From Takakia lepidozioides (lineage: Eukaryota; Streptophyta; Takakiopsida; Takakiales; Takakiaceae): a DNA stretch of 64,000 nucleotides. Location: positions 62,104,756 through 62,168,755 of the forward strand of contig CM060731.1 of assembly GCA_030704615.1 (NCBI GenBank). The letters are read 5' to 3'. Below the pieces are notes generated by a model, which saw only the letters and a list, made by a program, of their open reading frames with translations, searched no databases and was not told the origin of the DNA. Each line of letters starts with the position of its first letter. Position 1 is the stretch's first letter. A program made the position numbers and the translations under genes. Shown here piece by piece: positions 23,431 through 35,051 of the stretch.

Positions 23431-24910
23431 GTGTCAGAAACGCCCAAATCCGTGGGAGGGCGAATAAACCTTCTGTCAGCAAAGGAGTGGGCCGTGGAGG
23501 AGGCACACGAGCCCCAATTTTTGCTTTACATTAGAGAAGTGAAAGGAGAAGGCGATGGGGAGCCGAGCCCAGATTGGATCAAGGGGATTTTGGAGAAATA
23601 CCAGGATGTGATGCCGGAGGATTTACCAAGCGGCTTGCCACCACGAAGAGGAGTTGACCACAAGATTGAGGTGATACTGGGATCGGAACCGCCTGCCAAG
23701 GCGCCCTACCGGTTGAGCCACAGAGAGTTGGTCGAGCTGAAGACTCAGCTCAAGGATCTAATGTCAAAGGGGTATATCCGGCTGAGTAAGTCACCTTACG
23801 GAGCCCCGGTGCTATTTGCAGACAAGAAGGATGGGACGCTGCGGATGTGTGTTGATTACAGGGCTCTAAATAATGTGACTATCAAAAACCGGTACCCTTT
23901 GCCAAGGATCGACGACCTCTTCGATCGGTTGGCAGGAGCGAAGTATTTCAGCGGATCGACTTGCGCTCCGGCTATCATCAAATTCGGGTGGCGGAAGGAG
24001 ATGAAGAGAAGACCGCGTGCAGGACAAGGTATGGTTCATATGAGTTCTTGGTGATGCCTTTTGGGCTCACCAATGCACCAGCAACATTTAGCACGCTGAT
24101 GAACAGCCTTTTCCAGGAGTGGTTGGATGACTTTGTGATCGTGTACATCAACGACATCTTGGTGTACTCAAAAACAAAGGAAGAACACCTGGAGCACCTA
24201 AAAAGGGTGTTCCAAAAATTGCGAGAAGGGAAGCTGTATGCCAAAGCTTCAAAGTGCGAATTTGGGTCACAAAAGTGGAGTTCCTGGGGCATGTGATTAC
24301 ACAGGATGGGATCAAAATGGATGACGGAAAGGTGAGGGCGATCTTGGACTGGGAGCCTCCGACTTCGGTCCCGGAGTGCGATCCTTCCTAGGACTCGCCT
24401 CCTATTACCGGAAGTATGTGAGAAATTTCGCCAAGATCGTGGGGCCGTTGTCGGACCTTCTGTGTAAATCCAAAGTCTGGGAATGGAATACATTTTGTGG
24501 CCAAGCTTTTGCTGAATTGAAGCAGCGGATGGCGGAAGCTCCAGTCTTGAAAATCCCGGAGTTCGATCGTCCATTTGAGATTCATACAGATGCGTCGGAC
24601 TTCGCGATTGGGGTGTACTTATGCAAGATGGACGTCCAGTGGCTTACGAAAGTAAGAAACTGAATGAAGTGGAGCGACGGTGGCCGACGCACGAAAAGAG
24701 ATGAAGGCGGTGGTGCATTGCCTCGAGCTTTGGCGCCACTATGTTGGTTCCAACCCAGTGAAGGTGTTCACGGACAATGTCACGGTGAAGTATTTTGCCA
24801 CGCAGCCCAAGTTGTCCCAAAACAACTTAGGTGGCAAGATACTTTGGCGGTGTTCGACGTGGATATCCAGTACAAACCGGGACGAGACAACGTGGTGGCC
24901 GATGCTTTAA
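23431..24910 (+). pseudogene. Element B reverse transcriptase and RNase H, with YIND active site
   Basis: RT blocks are clear: [70 protein letters not shown], and [19 protein letters not shown]. The active site reads YINDILVYS (Asn codon AAC at 24150-24152) instead of the usual YxDD. RNase H follows with HTDASDFAIG near 24592, EKEMKAVVHCLELWRHYVG near 24700 and DVDIQYKPGRDNVVADALSR near 24860. Frameshifts lie near 23950, 24280, 24370, 24620, 24690 and 24830. The Asn replacement removes a metal-binding Asp, so catalysis would be lost even without them. Confidence 0.9.
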
Positions 24911-25029
24911 GTAGAAAGCAGCAGCTCTTGTTGGTGTACAAGGGCGAGACGGCGTTTCAAAGGAAGATCCGGAAGGCTTGCCGGAAGGATGAGCTGGCAA
25001 AGTCCGCGATGCAGGACTTGAGGATGGGG

Positions 25030-25665
25030 GGTAAATCGTAGTTCCACTTGCAAAATGGACTGCTCCGGTATAAGCAAAAACGTCTCTACATGCCGAAGGG
25101 AGGGATCAGAGATAGCCTCTTGAGAGAATGCCATGATAGCCCGCTTGCGGGCCACGGCGGAGCCAAGCGCACTGCGTCACTCTTGAAGAAAGAGTATTTC
25201 TGGCCCAAACTGAGGGAGGAGGCAGAGGAGTATGTCAAGACATGCACCACATGCCAACAAAACCGGAGCGAGTACAAAAAGCAAGCGGGGCTGTTACAAC
25301 CCTTGCCAATTCCAGAGGGGACTTGGGAAAACGTCTCGATGGATTTCATGACTGCTATGCCGCTGTCAAAAGGATTCGATGCAATCATGGTGGTGGTGGA
25401 TAGGTTCAGTAAAATGGGCCATTTCATCCCCACCAAGGAGACGGCAACGGCGCAGGAGATAGGGCGACTTTACTTCGCCCACGTCTTAAAACATCATGGA
25501 GTCCCGAAGGATATTGTCTCGGACCGCGATCCAAAGTTTACGAGTAAATTTTGGAGGGCACTTTGGAAGAAGATGGGGACGAGGCTGAAGATGAGCACCG
25601 CCTTCCGACCTACGACCGACGGCCAAACAGAATATAACTGCGCTACCGAGGGGGTTGCCTTGTAG
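25030..25665 (+). pseudogene. Element B integrase, C-terminally truncated
   Basis: The reading frame 25048-25665 has an HHCC zinc domain (ECHDSPLAGH then CTTCQQN) and the DDE core: SMDFMTAMP, VSDRDPKFTSKFW and TDGQTE. Directly after TDGQTE the sequence becomes unrelated (YNCATEGVAL, stop at about 25665). The C-terminal DNA-binding part, and any chromodomain, is missing. Fifteen-plus codons after the Glu do not resemble the usual VNR/LEQYLR block. Confidence 0.88.
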
Positions 25666-26180
25666 TGCGGGCTAACGCGGAAGCTACGTGCTTCCGTTCA
25701 CGTACTATAATCGTGTTGCCTCGGGATGAAGTCGTATTGCGGCTTCGGCGTGTTCCCGTACCTCAGGCCAGCATTCCAAGGCGGACCCAATTGTAGTGAT
25801 TGGGCGCACGGTTGGTTCAAGGTTATCTTCCTAGTCAAAGAGGGTTCTAGGTGAACCCTTGCTCAAGGTGATGCCAAAAGCGGCATCATGAGCGATCGCA
25901 AGCAATGTTGTTGCAGTAAGGCGATTCGATCCTCGGGGAGGATCGTTCCTTGGCCTTGAAGTAGGCCAAGAAGAGTGCACTGGGAGGAGCTGAAGAGGCT
26001 CCATCCTTGGCCGGGACTTGGAGGAAGTCGGCCGAACTAGCTAGTGGAGAGTAGAGTCAAGTGTGGGGTTTGGTTCTTTGCCATGGGACGCCATGGTACG
26101 GAAACAAACTCCTTGATGTGGGACGCCACAACTTGGATGTTCGTTTCTACAAAATGAAAGTTGATGAGGACATCGACTCC
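25666..26180 (+). other. Hairpin-rich non-coding segment between integrase and 3' LTR
   Basis: No gene seen. Consecutive inverted repeats include GCGGAAGC/GCTTCCG near 25678, GGTTC/GAACC near 25846, GATGCC/GGCATC near 25870, CGATCCTC/GAGGATCG near 25928, CTTGGCC/GGCCAAG near 25950 and GGAGC/GCTCC near 25985. The segment replaces the integrase C-terminus and looks captured from elsewhere. Confidence 0.65.
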
Positions 26181-26197
26181 CTGTTGGTAGGGGTGTG
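26181..26197 (+). promoter_or_regulatory. Element B polypurine tract region
   Basis: GGTAGGGGTGTG stands immediately before the 3' LTR, where plus-strand priming is expected. It is a short, imperfect tract. Confidence 0.55.
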
Positions 26198-26920
26198 TGT
26201 CGCGGCCCTTTGCCTTGAGGGCAAGGGGGTCGGGACACATGAGGGGTTGCCCCTGTGGTGGGGGCAGGCAGCGATAGGTATGGGGGGCTGAAGCACCCTT
26301 GAGTGCCCAAGGCACCCAAGGAGGCGGAGGCGCTCACTAGGTGGAGCTCCGCACACCGGGTTGCGGTGGGGGTGGCTCTACAAGGGGTGGTGGTAGCTTA
26401 GCGGGACTTAGTGGGGGTGGCATAGGACTCACCATGGGGGGAGACCTCGTGGTGGGAGTCGTGGGGAGTCTTGGGACTCATCACGGTCCATAGGGGCCGT
26501 AGTGAGTGGGCCAAGACTCACCGCGACTCATCACCGGGAGTCGAGGGTTTTCGTGGTGGTTCGCCATAAATGGCATGGCTGGTTGTGAAACCCCCGCGGA
26601 CAGCTACAGAAGTATGTATAAGGGGAGTAGTGACCCCGAGAACGGTGCAAGCCCGTTGGTGACCAAAAACTAGTGAGTAAGCGAGCGAGCCGGAAAGCGA
26701 CCAAAGAGTGGGGAGCTGTTCCGGACTGCCATCTACCAAAGGGAATTCTCCTAGTCCCAAATAGGTGAGGGTTTAGTGGGAAGCGAAGGGGGACCGTTAT
26801 GTCCCGGTGAGCAGCCGAAGCTCCAAGTTGGCCCGGGCGGCCAGGTTGGGAGTCAGGCGCGCGCATCAAAGCGAGTAACTATGACTTGAAGGGGAGCTTA
26901 TCGAAGTGAGGTGCGCGACA
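26198..26920 (+). repeat. Element B 3' LTR
   Basis: It is 723 bp, TGTCGCGG to GCGCGACA, nearly identical to 21086-21805, and is followed by the CGACA duplication at 26921-26925. Beyond it element A resumes (ACACCTTCGTTGGCC on the plus strand). Confidence 0.96.
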
Positions 26921-27437
26921 CGACACCTTCGTTGGCCTGTGATCCAAGTGCTCCACTTGATCCAGGTCCAACGGGTTGGGATGTCCTGGTTGTAGTCTCA
27001 ACCTCAGTTGTTGGGTCTACTTCTTCATACTCTTCCTCTTCCAATTTCTTCTCTCTATTTTCATCCTCCAAGTTCTGCCCTTGGGTTTCTTCTTGACTCA
27101 TGTAACTCAACTGTAATGGTGTTGGAGAGTCTGAATCTCTCGTTGGCTCTGCCACATCCCTCTCCTTCTTCACCTTCCGTTTCAGAAACTGGAGTTCCTG
27201 CTTTTGGTGTTCCATGCCAACTCTTATCAAAGATTTCTGTCAAATCTTTTATCCAGGGATGTACCTCAGATCTTTCACCTCTTAATTGATCTTCTTCCCG
27301 TACGAATTCCCTTAATCTTTCTTGCAAAGAAAAAGAAGGAGTGGCATCCAACTCTAGTTCTTCCGGTATGGGTGATGTACTCTCTGATCTTAATGGTGTG
27401 AGAGGTCCAGATGATTCCCCTATGTCTATTCCTCTCT
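26921..27437 (-). pseudogene. Element A gag, middle part
   Basis: The minus strand continues the gag of A beyond element B: RGIDIGESSGPLTPLRSEST at the high-coordinate end, then LQERLREFVREEDQ and an acidic region near 27000-27100. It corresponds to 28785-29310 of element C. It breaks at 27437 inside the YLWERG codons; the missing N-terminal codons are found at 40010-40619. One frameshift lies near 27120. Confidence 0.88.
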
Positions 27438-28100
27438 CGGCATAGTTTGACACAGCTTATCACAGTACATAGGGAACAGTTATCATTGGCAGGGAACGAC
27501 TGTGAAGGAACGACATCTGCAGAAAGAACGTGTTACATTAGGGATGACGGTTAATTGTTAGCAAGGTGGTTAGAACAGCTTGTAGGTAGATAAAGCGGAG
27601 AGTGGAGACTTCTAGGGGGGACACACTTCGGGGAGCACTGCTTGGTCATGGAGGAGAGGAGATCAAGCGGAGAGCAAGAACGAGAGCACGGAGAAGGAGG
27701 AGAGATGTACAGTAGATGTTTATTTCAGGCAGACTGGTAGTGATACTGTAGAGTGGATTAGAGTCACTTGACATTGGCCTAGTACCTGATAAATCATAAT
27801 CTGATACTTATTCGATACAAGCACACTGTGTAGAGAGACATGAGTGAAGCTGTGAAATGAATGCATGATTAACTGGAACTAAAAGATACTGAAGCAAACT
27901 GATGCTTCAGTATCAGATAAGGTAAATTGATAACATGAAGGCAAGAAGGAATACAAAGGGGAAGCACAACCATGATTCACTAGCTGCAGGTCATGACTGA
28001 TTGTACTGAGCGGGCTGAGTGCTTGGAGATATCCAACTCTTCTATCTTGGAGTTTCCACCTCGGATAGCGAAGGGATGTGTGAGTAAAAGCCGCTTGACA
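27438..28100 (+). repeat. Element C left end: R (27438-27511) and U5 (27512-28100)
   Basis: R is defined by its match to 39741-39814. U5 ends GCCGCTTGACA at 28100, the LTR 3' end. Sequence matches the reversed LTR at 40640-41618, except that the latter has an 84-bp duplication. U3 is absent to the left; element A gag codons directly abut R. Confidence 0.85.
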
Positions 28101-28102
28101 TT

Positions 28103-28120
28103 TGGCGACCATACTGGGGA
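28103..28120 (+). promoter_or_regulatory. Element C primer-binding site
   Basis: TGGCGACCATACTGGGGA lies two bases after the LTR end. It is the exact complement, over 18 nt, of the CCA-ending tRNA fragment at 39833-39850, which identifies the primer tRNA from this window itself. Confidence 0.93.
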
Positions 28121-30410
28121 ACTAAGTCTTGAACAACCAGATGTGACAGGCATCTGGTGGGATCATGGTGGTTGGAGAATTAAAGAATTTGATGTGAATC
28201 AAATTCCCTGTGAAACTGAGAAGGAAAGATTGTCCGAACGATTCTTTCAGAGGTTCTTGGAATTGCCAGACGGTTGTAAAGAAAACATTCTTAAAAGAGT
28301 GCATGATGCTGACCCTGAGTGGGGTCTGAAAGGAGTGATAAAGATTTATCAGGTGGCCTGTAGAGGAAGAGCACGTTGGTTACCAACACTGGTTTATGTG
28401 ATAGCATTGCTATCCATTAAGCGAGTAGAGTTTGAAGGCTGGGAGGAAAGGAAGGTGAATGTTTATACTCATATGCATGAAGAGCTTGTACTGGTAAAGA
28501 ATTGGATTCCAAGGATATTTTGTGGATCAAACTCACACCAAGAACTTTCCAGACTTGTTTGCCATATGGTTATATGGTAACGGAGACTTCTAATATAGCC
28601 AAGGGTGCATTGAAGCTTGAAAGAAACCCAGGCATATACGAGAGATACTACAGAAGAGTTTTGGTTATTGCCACATTAAAGAAATGAAAGACATGGGACA
28701 TGAGTGATGAAAGAGAAGCTAGACTCCAGAGATATTCAGCAAAAAGAGAAAGTTATCTGAAAGCTAATTATCCATATCTTTGGGAGAGAGGAATAGACAT
28801 AGGGGAATCATCTGGACCTCTCACACCATTAAGATCAGAGAGTACATCACCCATACCGGAACTAGAGTTGGATGCCACTCCTTCTTTTTCTTTGCAAGAA
28901 AGATTAAGGGAATTGGTACGGGAAGAAGATCAATCACGAGGTGAAAGATCTGAGGTACATCCCTGGATAAAAGATTTGACAGAAATCTTTGATAAGAGTT
29001 GGCATGGAACACCAAAAGCAGGAACTCCAGTTTCTGAAAGGGAAGGTGAAGAAGGAGGAGAGGATGTGGCAGAGCCAACGGAGAGTTCAGACTCTCCAAC
29101 ACCATTACAGTTGAGTTACATGAGTGAAGAAGAAACCCAAGGGCAGAACTTGGAGGATGAAAATAGAGAGAAGAAATTGGAAGAGGAAGAGTATGAAGAA
29201 GTAGACCCAACAGCTGAGGTTGAGACTACAACCAGGACATCCCAACCCGTTGGACCTGGATCAAGTGGAGCACTTGGATCACAGGCCAACGAAGGTGTCG
29301 GCTCAGGGGGATCAGGCGGGCAGCCTGGATCTGGCTCTGGGGGGACAGGGAGTGTGGGAAGTAGTGCAACTGGAGCTGGGAATACTGTGAATATCGTGGG
29401 GCCAGTAGCAGGGAGTGCTCAGGGGCCACACTTGGTGGGGATCCACCACAATTACAACAGGTCCTCAAGGACCAGCACCAGCAAGGGTGCCAGCACCTGT
29501 CAGTGGGCAAAGGTAGGGCCACAGATGGCGTTACAACCAACACGGGCAAAACCACCTTTTCCAATATATTCAGGAAAAGGGGATCCCGATGTACACATTA
29601 GCCAATTTGAGCACATGTGTATAGTGAACAATGAGAATGGCGATGATGCCAAGATGAGATTGTTTCCTTGTTCACTTATCAAGAAAGCAAGTGTATGGAA
29701 TTTTACAACAGTTAAAGCAAAAGAAGCATGAAACTGTTGAGGAGTATATGGAAAAATGGAATTGATGATGAAAAAGCTGGCTGTTGTACCAGCACCAGGT
29801 TTACAGAAGACTGGTTTGTGAGTGGACTAAGACCAGAGTTGCAAGAAAGTGGATATGTTACCCCATAATACAGTGGAGGAGGCATTTGAAAGCAACAATT
29901 GAGCAATTGGGAATGCTCAGGAGAGAGAAAAGGATGATGAGGACTTGAGGATGAGTCAAATGAAGAAGAAGAGCAAGAACTGAAAAGGAAGAGTAAGAGA
30001 AAGGAGAAGTTGAAGAGGGATAACTATGAGAAAAGATTAGAAGAAATCTTGAAAAAGTATGCCACAGAGGCTGCAACACATTGGAGGAAGGGTGTTTGGT
30101 GTGCAAAGTGCCAGAATGAAGGCCATACCACCACTGAATGCCACATGAAGGAGAAACATTGTACTATCTGTAAGATGGATAACCATTCTACTGAGAATTG
30201 TTACTACAACAGAAGGACAGCTGCAAGAGAACCTAGGCAAGTAAGGGTGCATCAAGTGCAGCCCCAGCCAAGAAGGGGGAATTACCAGCCAGGGAATCAG
30301 GATTACAGAAATAATCCTAGAGCAGACCAAGGGCGAGGACCCAATGGTGAAGAACTGTGTTACTATTGTAATCAGCCAGGACAATGCATCCTGTTCATTC
30401 TGGATTAGAC
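28121..30410 (+). pseudogene. Element C gag with two CCHC knuckles
   Basis: A leader frame directly after the PBS (to 28580) encodes GIWWDHGGWRIKEFDVNQIP and RVHDADPEWGLKGVIKIYQV. The next open frame, 28700-29731, starts MSDEREARLQRYSAKRESY, has an acidic middle and ends in the capsid-like FPIYSGKGDPDVHISQFEHM. Knuckles CAKCQNEGHTTTEC and CTICKMDNHSTENC are at about 30098-30200. A deletion near 29697 removes about 110 bases of capsid coding that element A retains. The Gly-rich stretch near 29305-29400 is low complexity. Shifts occur near 28580, 29700, 29880 and 30000, so it is not functional as read. Confidence 0.85.
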
Positions 30411-30479
30411 ACCAGCATGAGATGAGAGCTCCTGTGAATGAGGGCCCAGTGGTGGCAGCTCACATGGTTAGGCCATGTG

Positions 30480-31480
30480 TTGTACCAGAAGTAAGTACAA
30501 TGATAGTAACAGAAGCAAAGCCAAACTAATACCTCCAGTAGTTGAGGAAGATGATGATAATGAAGATGGCAGTGATGTGCCTGAAGATGATGAGGCTTGG
30601 AGAGATGAGAAGGAACTGCACAAGGAAGTGGCAGATACCATAAGGGAAATGCAGAAGAGTACTGATATTCCTATGGCAGATTCCTCTGATTCTGAAAGAA
30701 GAGGAAGTGAGTGAGGATGAAGGGAGGAAAGAAGCTGCAGACATGCAGAGTAATGAAGGGACTTTGGCTGAAGTAATATGCCAGACCCAAGCAGAGATTA
30801 CCATTGGACAGCTATTGGCTGTGGCACCTTATTGTAGACACAGGCTGTATCAAGCAATCAATCGAATTGCCCATGTGACAGGAAACACAGACCTGAACAG
30901 CAAGGTGACCAGTTATAATGTGAAGCCGGAAGGGCGAGAACATGGACTTTGATGATTCTATGCCAGTAATCCAATTGAGAATTGGAAGCACAACTAACTG
31001 ATGTACTGATAGATGGAGGCTCTGGAGTGAATATCATGACAGACCAATTAAGGCAGAAGCTTGGTCTAAGTAACATGAAACCAGCCCCATTTACAGTAAC
31101 AATGGCAGATCAAAGAAGTGTACAGCCATTGGGATTGATAAGAGGAGTTAAGATACAGATACAAAAGATGATCTTTATGATCACAGTAACTGTGTTGAAA
31201 ATGGATGAAGTCATGGAGGCTTACTCCTTATTATTGGGACGTCCGTGGCTGAAACAGGCCAGGGTATTCCATGACTGGAATTCTCAGTTACTAACTGTGC
31301 ATAATGGGATGCACAAGATACAAATTACCACTAAGAAATCTAGTAGATTACCTGCTACGAGAAGACCTCGAGGGGTCAGGGAGTATGACTGGAGGGGAGG
31401 ACTGGATGAGGAGCAGGAAGCTACCTGTTCGCTGCACACCCAGAGTGGGAGCAGGTTGCAGAGATGCAGCTGGAAGGCCT
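30480..31480 (+). pseudogene. Element C acidic linker and aspartic protease
   Basis: The acidic linker (VVEEDDDNEDGSDVPEDDEAW) spans 30540-30600. The protease frame 30982-31482 contains LIDGGSGVNIMTDQLRQKLG, with DGGSG where other elements have DTGAS, and LLLGRPWLKQARVFHDW. DGGSGVN is familiar from Athila/Tat-like proteases. The frame continues to about 31480 and then shifts. Confidence 0.8.
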
Positions 31481-31659
31481 AAGTTGTTTAAAAGGTATCT
31501 GCTGTGGTGTAGTGACAGCAACACCAATTGAGAGGAAACCAGCAGTTACCCACCACATTTCTATGAAGAAAGAGAAGGAGAAATGGAAATCCTAGAGGAA
31601 CCAGCCACTGTGAGTTTACAGGATGAAGTGGTGACTGGTTGGACAATCACAGCTGATGA

Positions 31660-33102
31660 GCAAGTGAGATGTGGGAACTGAAGAGGAACCGAGGATGGTG
31701 AAGGTAGGAGCTGATTTGGAGCCAGAATTCTTTGAGGAAGCTAAGAGTTTGTTCATCAAATACAGAGATGTATTTGCTTGGAGCTACGAGGATCTAAAAG
31801 GGATACCACCTGAGATCTGTCAGCATAAGATTGAACTGGAACCAGGGTCAGTACCAATCAAACAGGCAAGGTACAGAATGAATCCCAACTATGCACAGAA
31901 GGTTGGAGAAGAGATCAAGAAGTTGGCTGAGGCTAAGTTTATATACCCGATAGAGTATACAACTTGGTTGTCACCATTGTGATAGTTCCCAAGAAGAATG
32001 GTAAACTGAGAGTTTGTGTGAACTATAAGAAGTTGAATGCTTGCACGAAGAAAGATCCTTTCCCTTTGCCATTCACAGAAGCGGTATTGGACACTGTGGC
32101 AGGCCATGAGATGTACTCATTCATGGATGGCTTCAGTGGTTATAATCAAGTGCAAGTGGCAGAAGAAGACCAGGGAAAGACAGCTTTCATCACAGACTGG
32201 GGTGCTTATGCATACAAAGTCATGCCTTTTGGACTTTGTAATGCACCAGCAACCTTTCAGAGAGTGATAAGTGAATCTTTTCATGAGTATCTGGATGATT
32301 TCATGCAGGTGTTCTTGGATGATTTCAGTGTGTACAGCTCTAAGAATGAGCACTTGCATAAATTGGAGTTATGTTGGCCAGATGCAGAATGAGAGGTCTG
32401 GGCCTGAATCCAGAGAAGTGTACTTTCTGTGTGAACTCAGGGGTGCTTCTGGGACACATTGTGTGTAAGAGGGGACTTCTTGTGGATCCCAGGAAGACAG
32501 AGGCCATTAAAGCCTCACCACCACCAGTAAATGTTAAGAGTCTAAGGAGATTCCTTGGACAAACCAGTTATTACAGAAGATTTGTCAAAAGGTATGCACA
32601 GATAGCAGCACCATTGAGCAAGCTTCTGAAGAAAGATGCAGTGTTTGCATGGACAGCTGAATGTCAACAGGCTTTTGAGGAACTTACATTGTCAGTAACA
32701 ACTACACCTGTGCTGATTAACCCTCACTGGCATGTAGTATTTCATGTTCACTGTGATGCCTCAGGAGAAGCGTTGGGAGCGGTGTTAGCCCAAAATGTTA
32801 CAGGAAATATAGATTCACCTGTGTACTATGCTAGCAGGTTGATGAACAGTGCTGAAAGGAACTATAGCACAACTGAAAGAGAAGCACTGGCAATGATTTA
32901 TGCAGTCAAGAAATTCAGGCATTACCTATTGGGAAGAAAGTTTATGTTTTATGTGGATCACCAGGCTCTGATATATCTGGTGAACAAACCTTTGATAAGT
33001 GGAAGGATAGCGAGGTGGTTAATAATCTTGCACGAGTTTGAGTTCGAAGTTGTTTACAAGCCTGGCCGTTTGCATCTTGTGGCAGATCATTGTCACGACT
33101 AA
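31660..33102 (+). pseudogene. Element C reverse transcriptase and RNase H
   Basis: RT begins FFEEAKSLFIKYRDVFAWSY (31725). Later blocks: ARYRMNPNYAQKVGEEIKKL, VPKKNGKLRVCVNYKKLNA, SFMDGFSGYNQVQVAEED, VMPFGLCNAPATFQRVIS and the active site FLDDFSVYS (32312). RNase H in frame 32371-33102 has CDASGEALGAVLAQ, STTEREALAMIYAVKKFRHY, FMFYVDHQALIYL and VVYKPGRLHLVADHCHD. There are frameshifts near 31980 and 32390. The domains are otherwise complete and their catalytic residues are present, so this copy is better preserved than element A. Confidence 0.92.
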
Positions 33103-33329
33103 CAACAGGAGAGCCGCCACAGGAGTTGACGATCAATTACCTGATGCGAGTTTATTTGTAATGGAGGTGCAAGGAAGTGCAGATGAATGGTTAGATTGGC
33201 AGTGGCCAATCAGATACTACCTTACTCATGGTCAGTGCCCACCTAGTTATGGTAAGGAGCAGAGGAAGAGAATCGCTATCAAGGCTTTACCTTATACTAT
33301 GGTAGGGGCAGAATGTATAGCTAGGACCT

Positions 33330-34400
33330 GATGGAGTACTTAAACGATGCTTGTACCACCATGAAGTAAATAAAGTTTTGGAGGAAGTTCATAAAGGAGT
33401 GGCTGGAGGTCATTTTGGAGAAGAGACTACCAGTAGGAAGATACTACTTGCAGGTTACTGGTGGCCTACTTTGTTCAAAGATGTACACAAGTATTGTCAG
33501 AGTTGTGATGAATGTCAGAGGCTAGGACCTTTGCAGAGATCTGGGAAGATGGCTTTGCATCCTACGATGCCTACTGAACCATTTCAGAAATGGGGACTAG
33601 ACTTTGTTGGACCAATTAACCCACCGGAACAAGTACATAATTACAGCCACTGATTATACTACGAAGTGGGTGGAAGCTAAAGCTTTGAGGGACAACACAG
33701 CCAAGTCCACAGCAAGGTTCCTGTATGAGAACATACTTACACGATTTGGCTGTCCCTTGGAATTTATCAGTGACCAGGGAAGTCACTTCATTAATGAGAC
33801 CATTGATCTATTGACTAAAGAGTTCATGATTGTGCATAGGAAGAGTACAACGTATTACCCACAGGGTAATGGGCAGGCAGAGGCTACCAAAAATACTATG
33901 TACTATCTTGGCTAAGATAGTCAATGCAAAGAACGGATTGGGATACAAAGCTGCTGACAGCTTTGTGGTCATACAGACTTCATATAAAGTCACCACTAAG
34001 TATACACCATTCCAATTAGTTTATGGAAGCTTTACTTCCAGTGGAATTCTTGTTACCTACCATGAGAACGGAATGGGGAAAGAGAATGGAATTGGAAGAT
34101 TCAATTAAGGTCAGGAAACATGAATTATACCATGTGGAAGAAGTACGTGCTGATGCAGCTGATAACATGACCAGAATTCAGATGAAGAGAAGGAACAGTT
34201 TGATGAAGGCAAGTTAAAGACTTTTAAGACGGAGATTTGGTTCTCTGGTTGCAGAAGAAGGGAAGATTAAAGCTTCTAAGCTTAAATCACCATGGAAAGG
34301 ACCTTATGTCATACAGAAGATGTATGATAACAACACCGCCATGTTACAACCATTAACAAGAGATGCTGGGAAGAGTCAATGCCAATAAGTTGAAGGGGTA
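33330..34400 (+). pseudogene. Element C integrase
   Basis: The HHCC zinc domain is EVHKGVAGGHF with CQSCDECQRLG. The DDE core is WGLDFVGPI (33595), FISDQGSHFINETI (33760) and PQGNGQAEATK (33865). Frameshifts lie near 33640 and 33890. The C-terminal part is in pieces: KWVEAKALRDNTA earlier, and a GDLVLV..KSPWKGPYVIQKMYDNNTAML-like segment split over frames at about 34235-34350. Confidence 0.88.
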
Positions 34401-35051
34401 CAGTGGTATCCATGACAAACCATTGCAGCACAATTTGCATGTTGAAACGCAGAAGCAGTCACGGGCTGCGCCAGTGATACCAACGGGTATGGAGCACTTG
34501 TCACTAGCCGAGCGTATATGACCAGGGCGGGCAGGCGACACAGCCTATCACAGCCCATCACAGCGTCACACACAGCCTATCAGTGCGTATCACGTGGCCT
34601 ATCAGTAGCCTATCACACCACAGTGCACACATCCTATCACACACAGTATGACACAGCTGTCACAGCTCAACACAACCTACTGGGTTACACAATCCATAGG
34701 ATCAGTGATAGGTGGACGTGGGTTAACATTCGGAAAGTGGCCAGCGGAAAAGTGGACGGAGGCACATTTAGAAATGGACACGTGGACGCCAGAGCGAGAC
34801 ACACAGCCGGACATGGATTGCAAAAGCAAGTGTCATCAAGAAAGAAGAAAAAATTGGCCGTCAAAGTACCTACCCGGCACATTAACTTATTATGGGGCCA
34901 TTAATGCATACAGGGAACGGGTAACGGAACCCTTTACAAGTACCAAAAAGCAAAATCCAGGTCATATGTGTTATCCTAGTGGACAGTCCAGGGGGGAAAA
35001 ACCATGGAAGGAAATTAAATTACAAAACAATCACACAGCCAACAGCCAATC
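34401..35051 (+). other. Element C spacer with CACAGCC/CCTATCACA repeats
   Basis: 34530-34660 is a degenerate microsatellite of CCTATCACAG and CACAGCC, the same flavour as the U3 array at 39190-39730. The rest shows no recognisable product. Confidence 0.65.

Larger units (their letters stand above)
21086..26920 (+). mobile_element. Element B: Ty3 (chromovirus-like) LTR retrotransposon nested in element A
   Basis: A 5.8-kb element with both LTRs, tRNA-iMet-type PBS, polypurine tract and 5-bp target duplication. Coding order is gag, knuckle, protease, RT, RNase H, integrase, as in Ty3 elements. It sits inside the gag of element A in the opposite orientation. The LTRs are very similar (I count about nine differences in their first 290 bases), so insertion is fairly recent, yet the coding region has many frameshifts and lacks the integrase C-terminus. 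It is non-autonomous as read. Confidence 0.95.
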
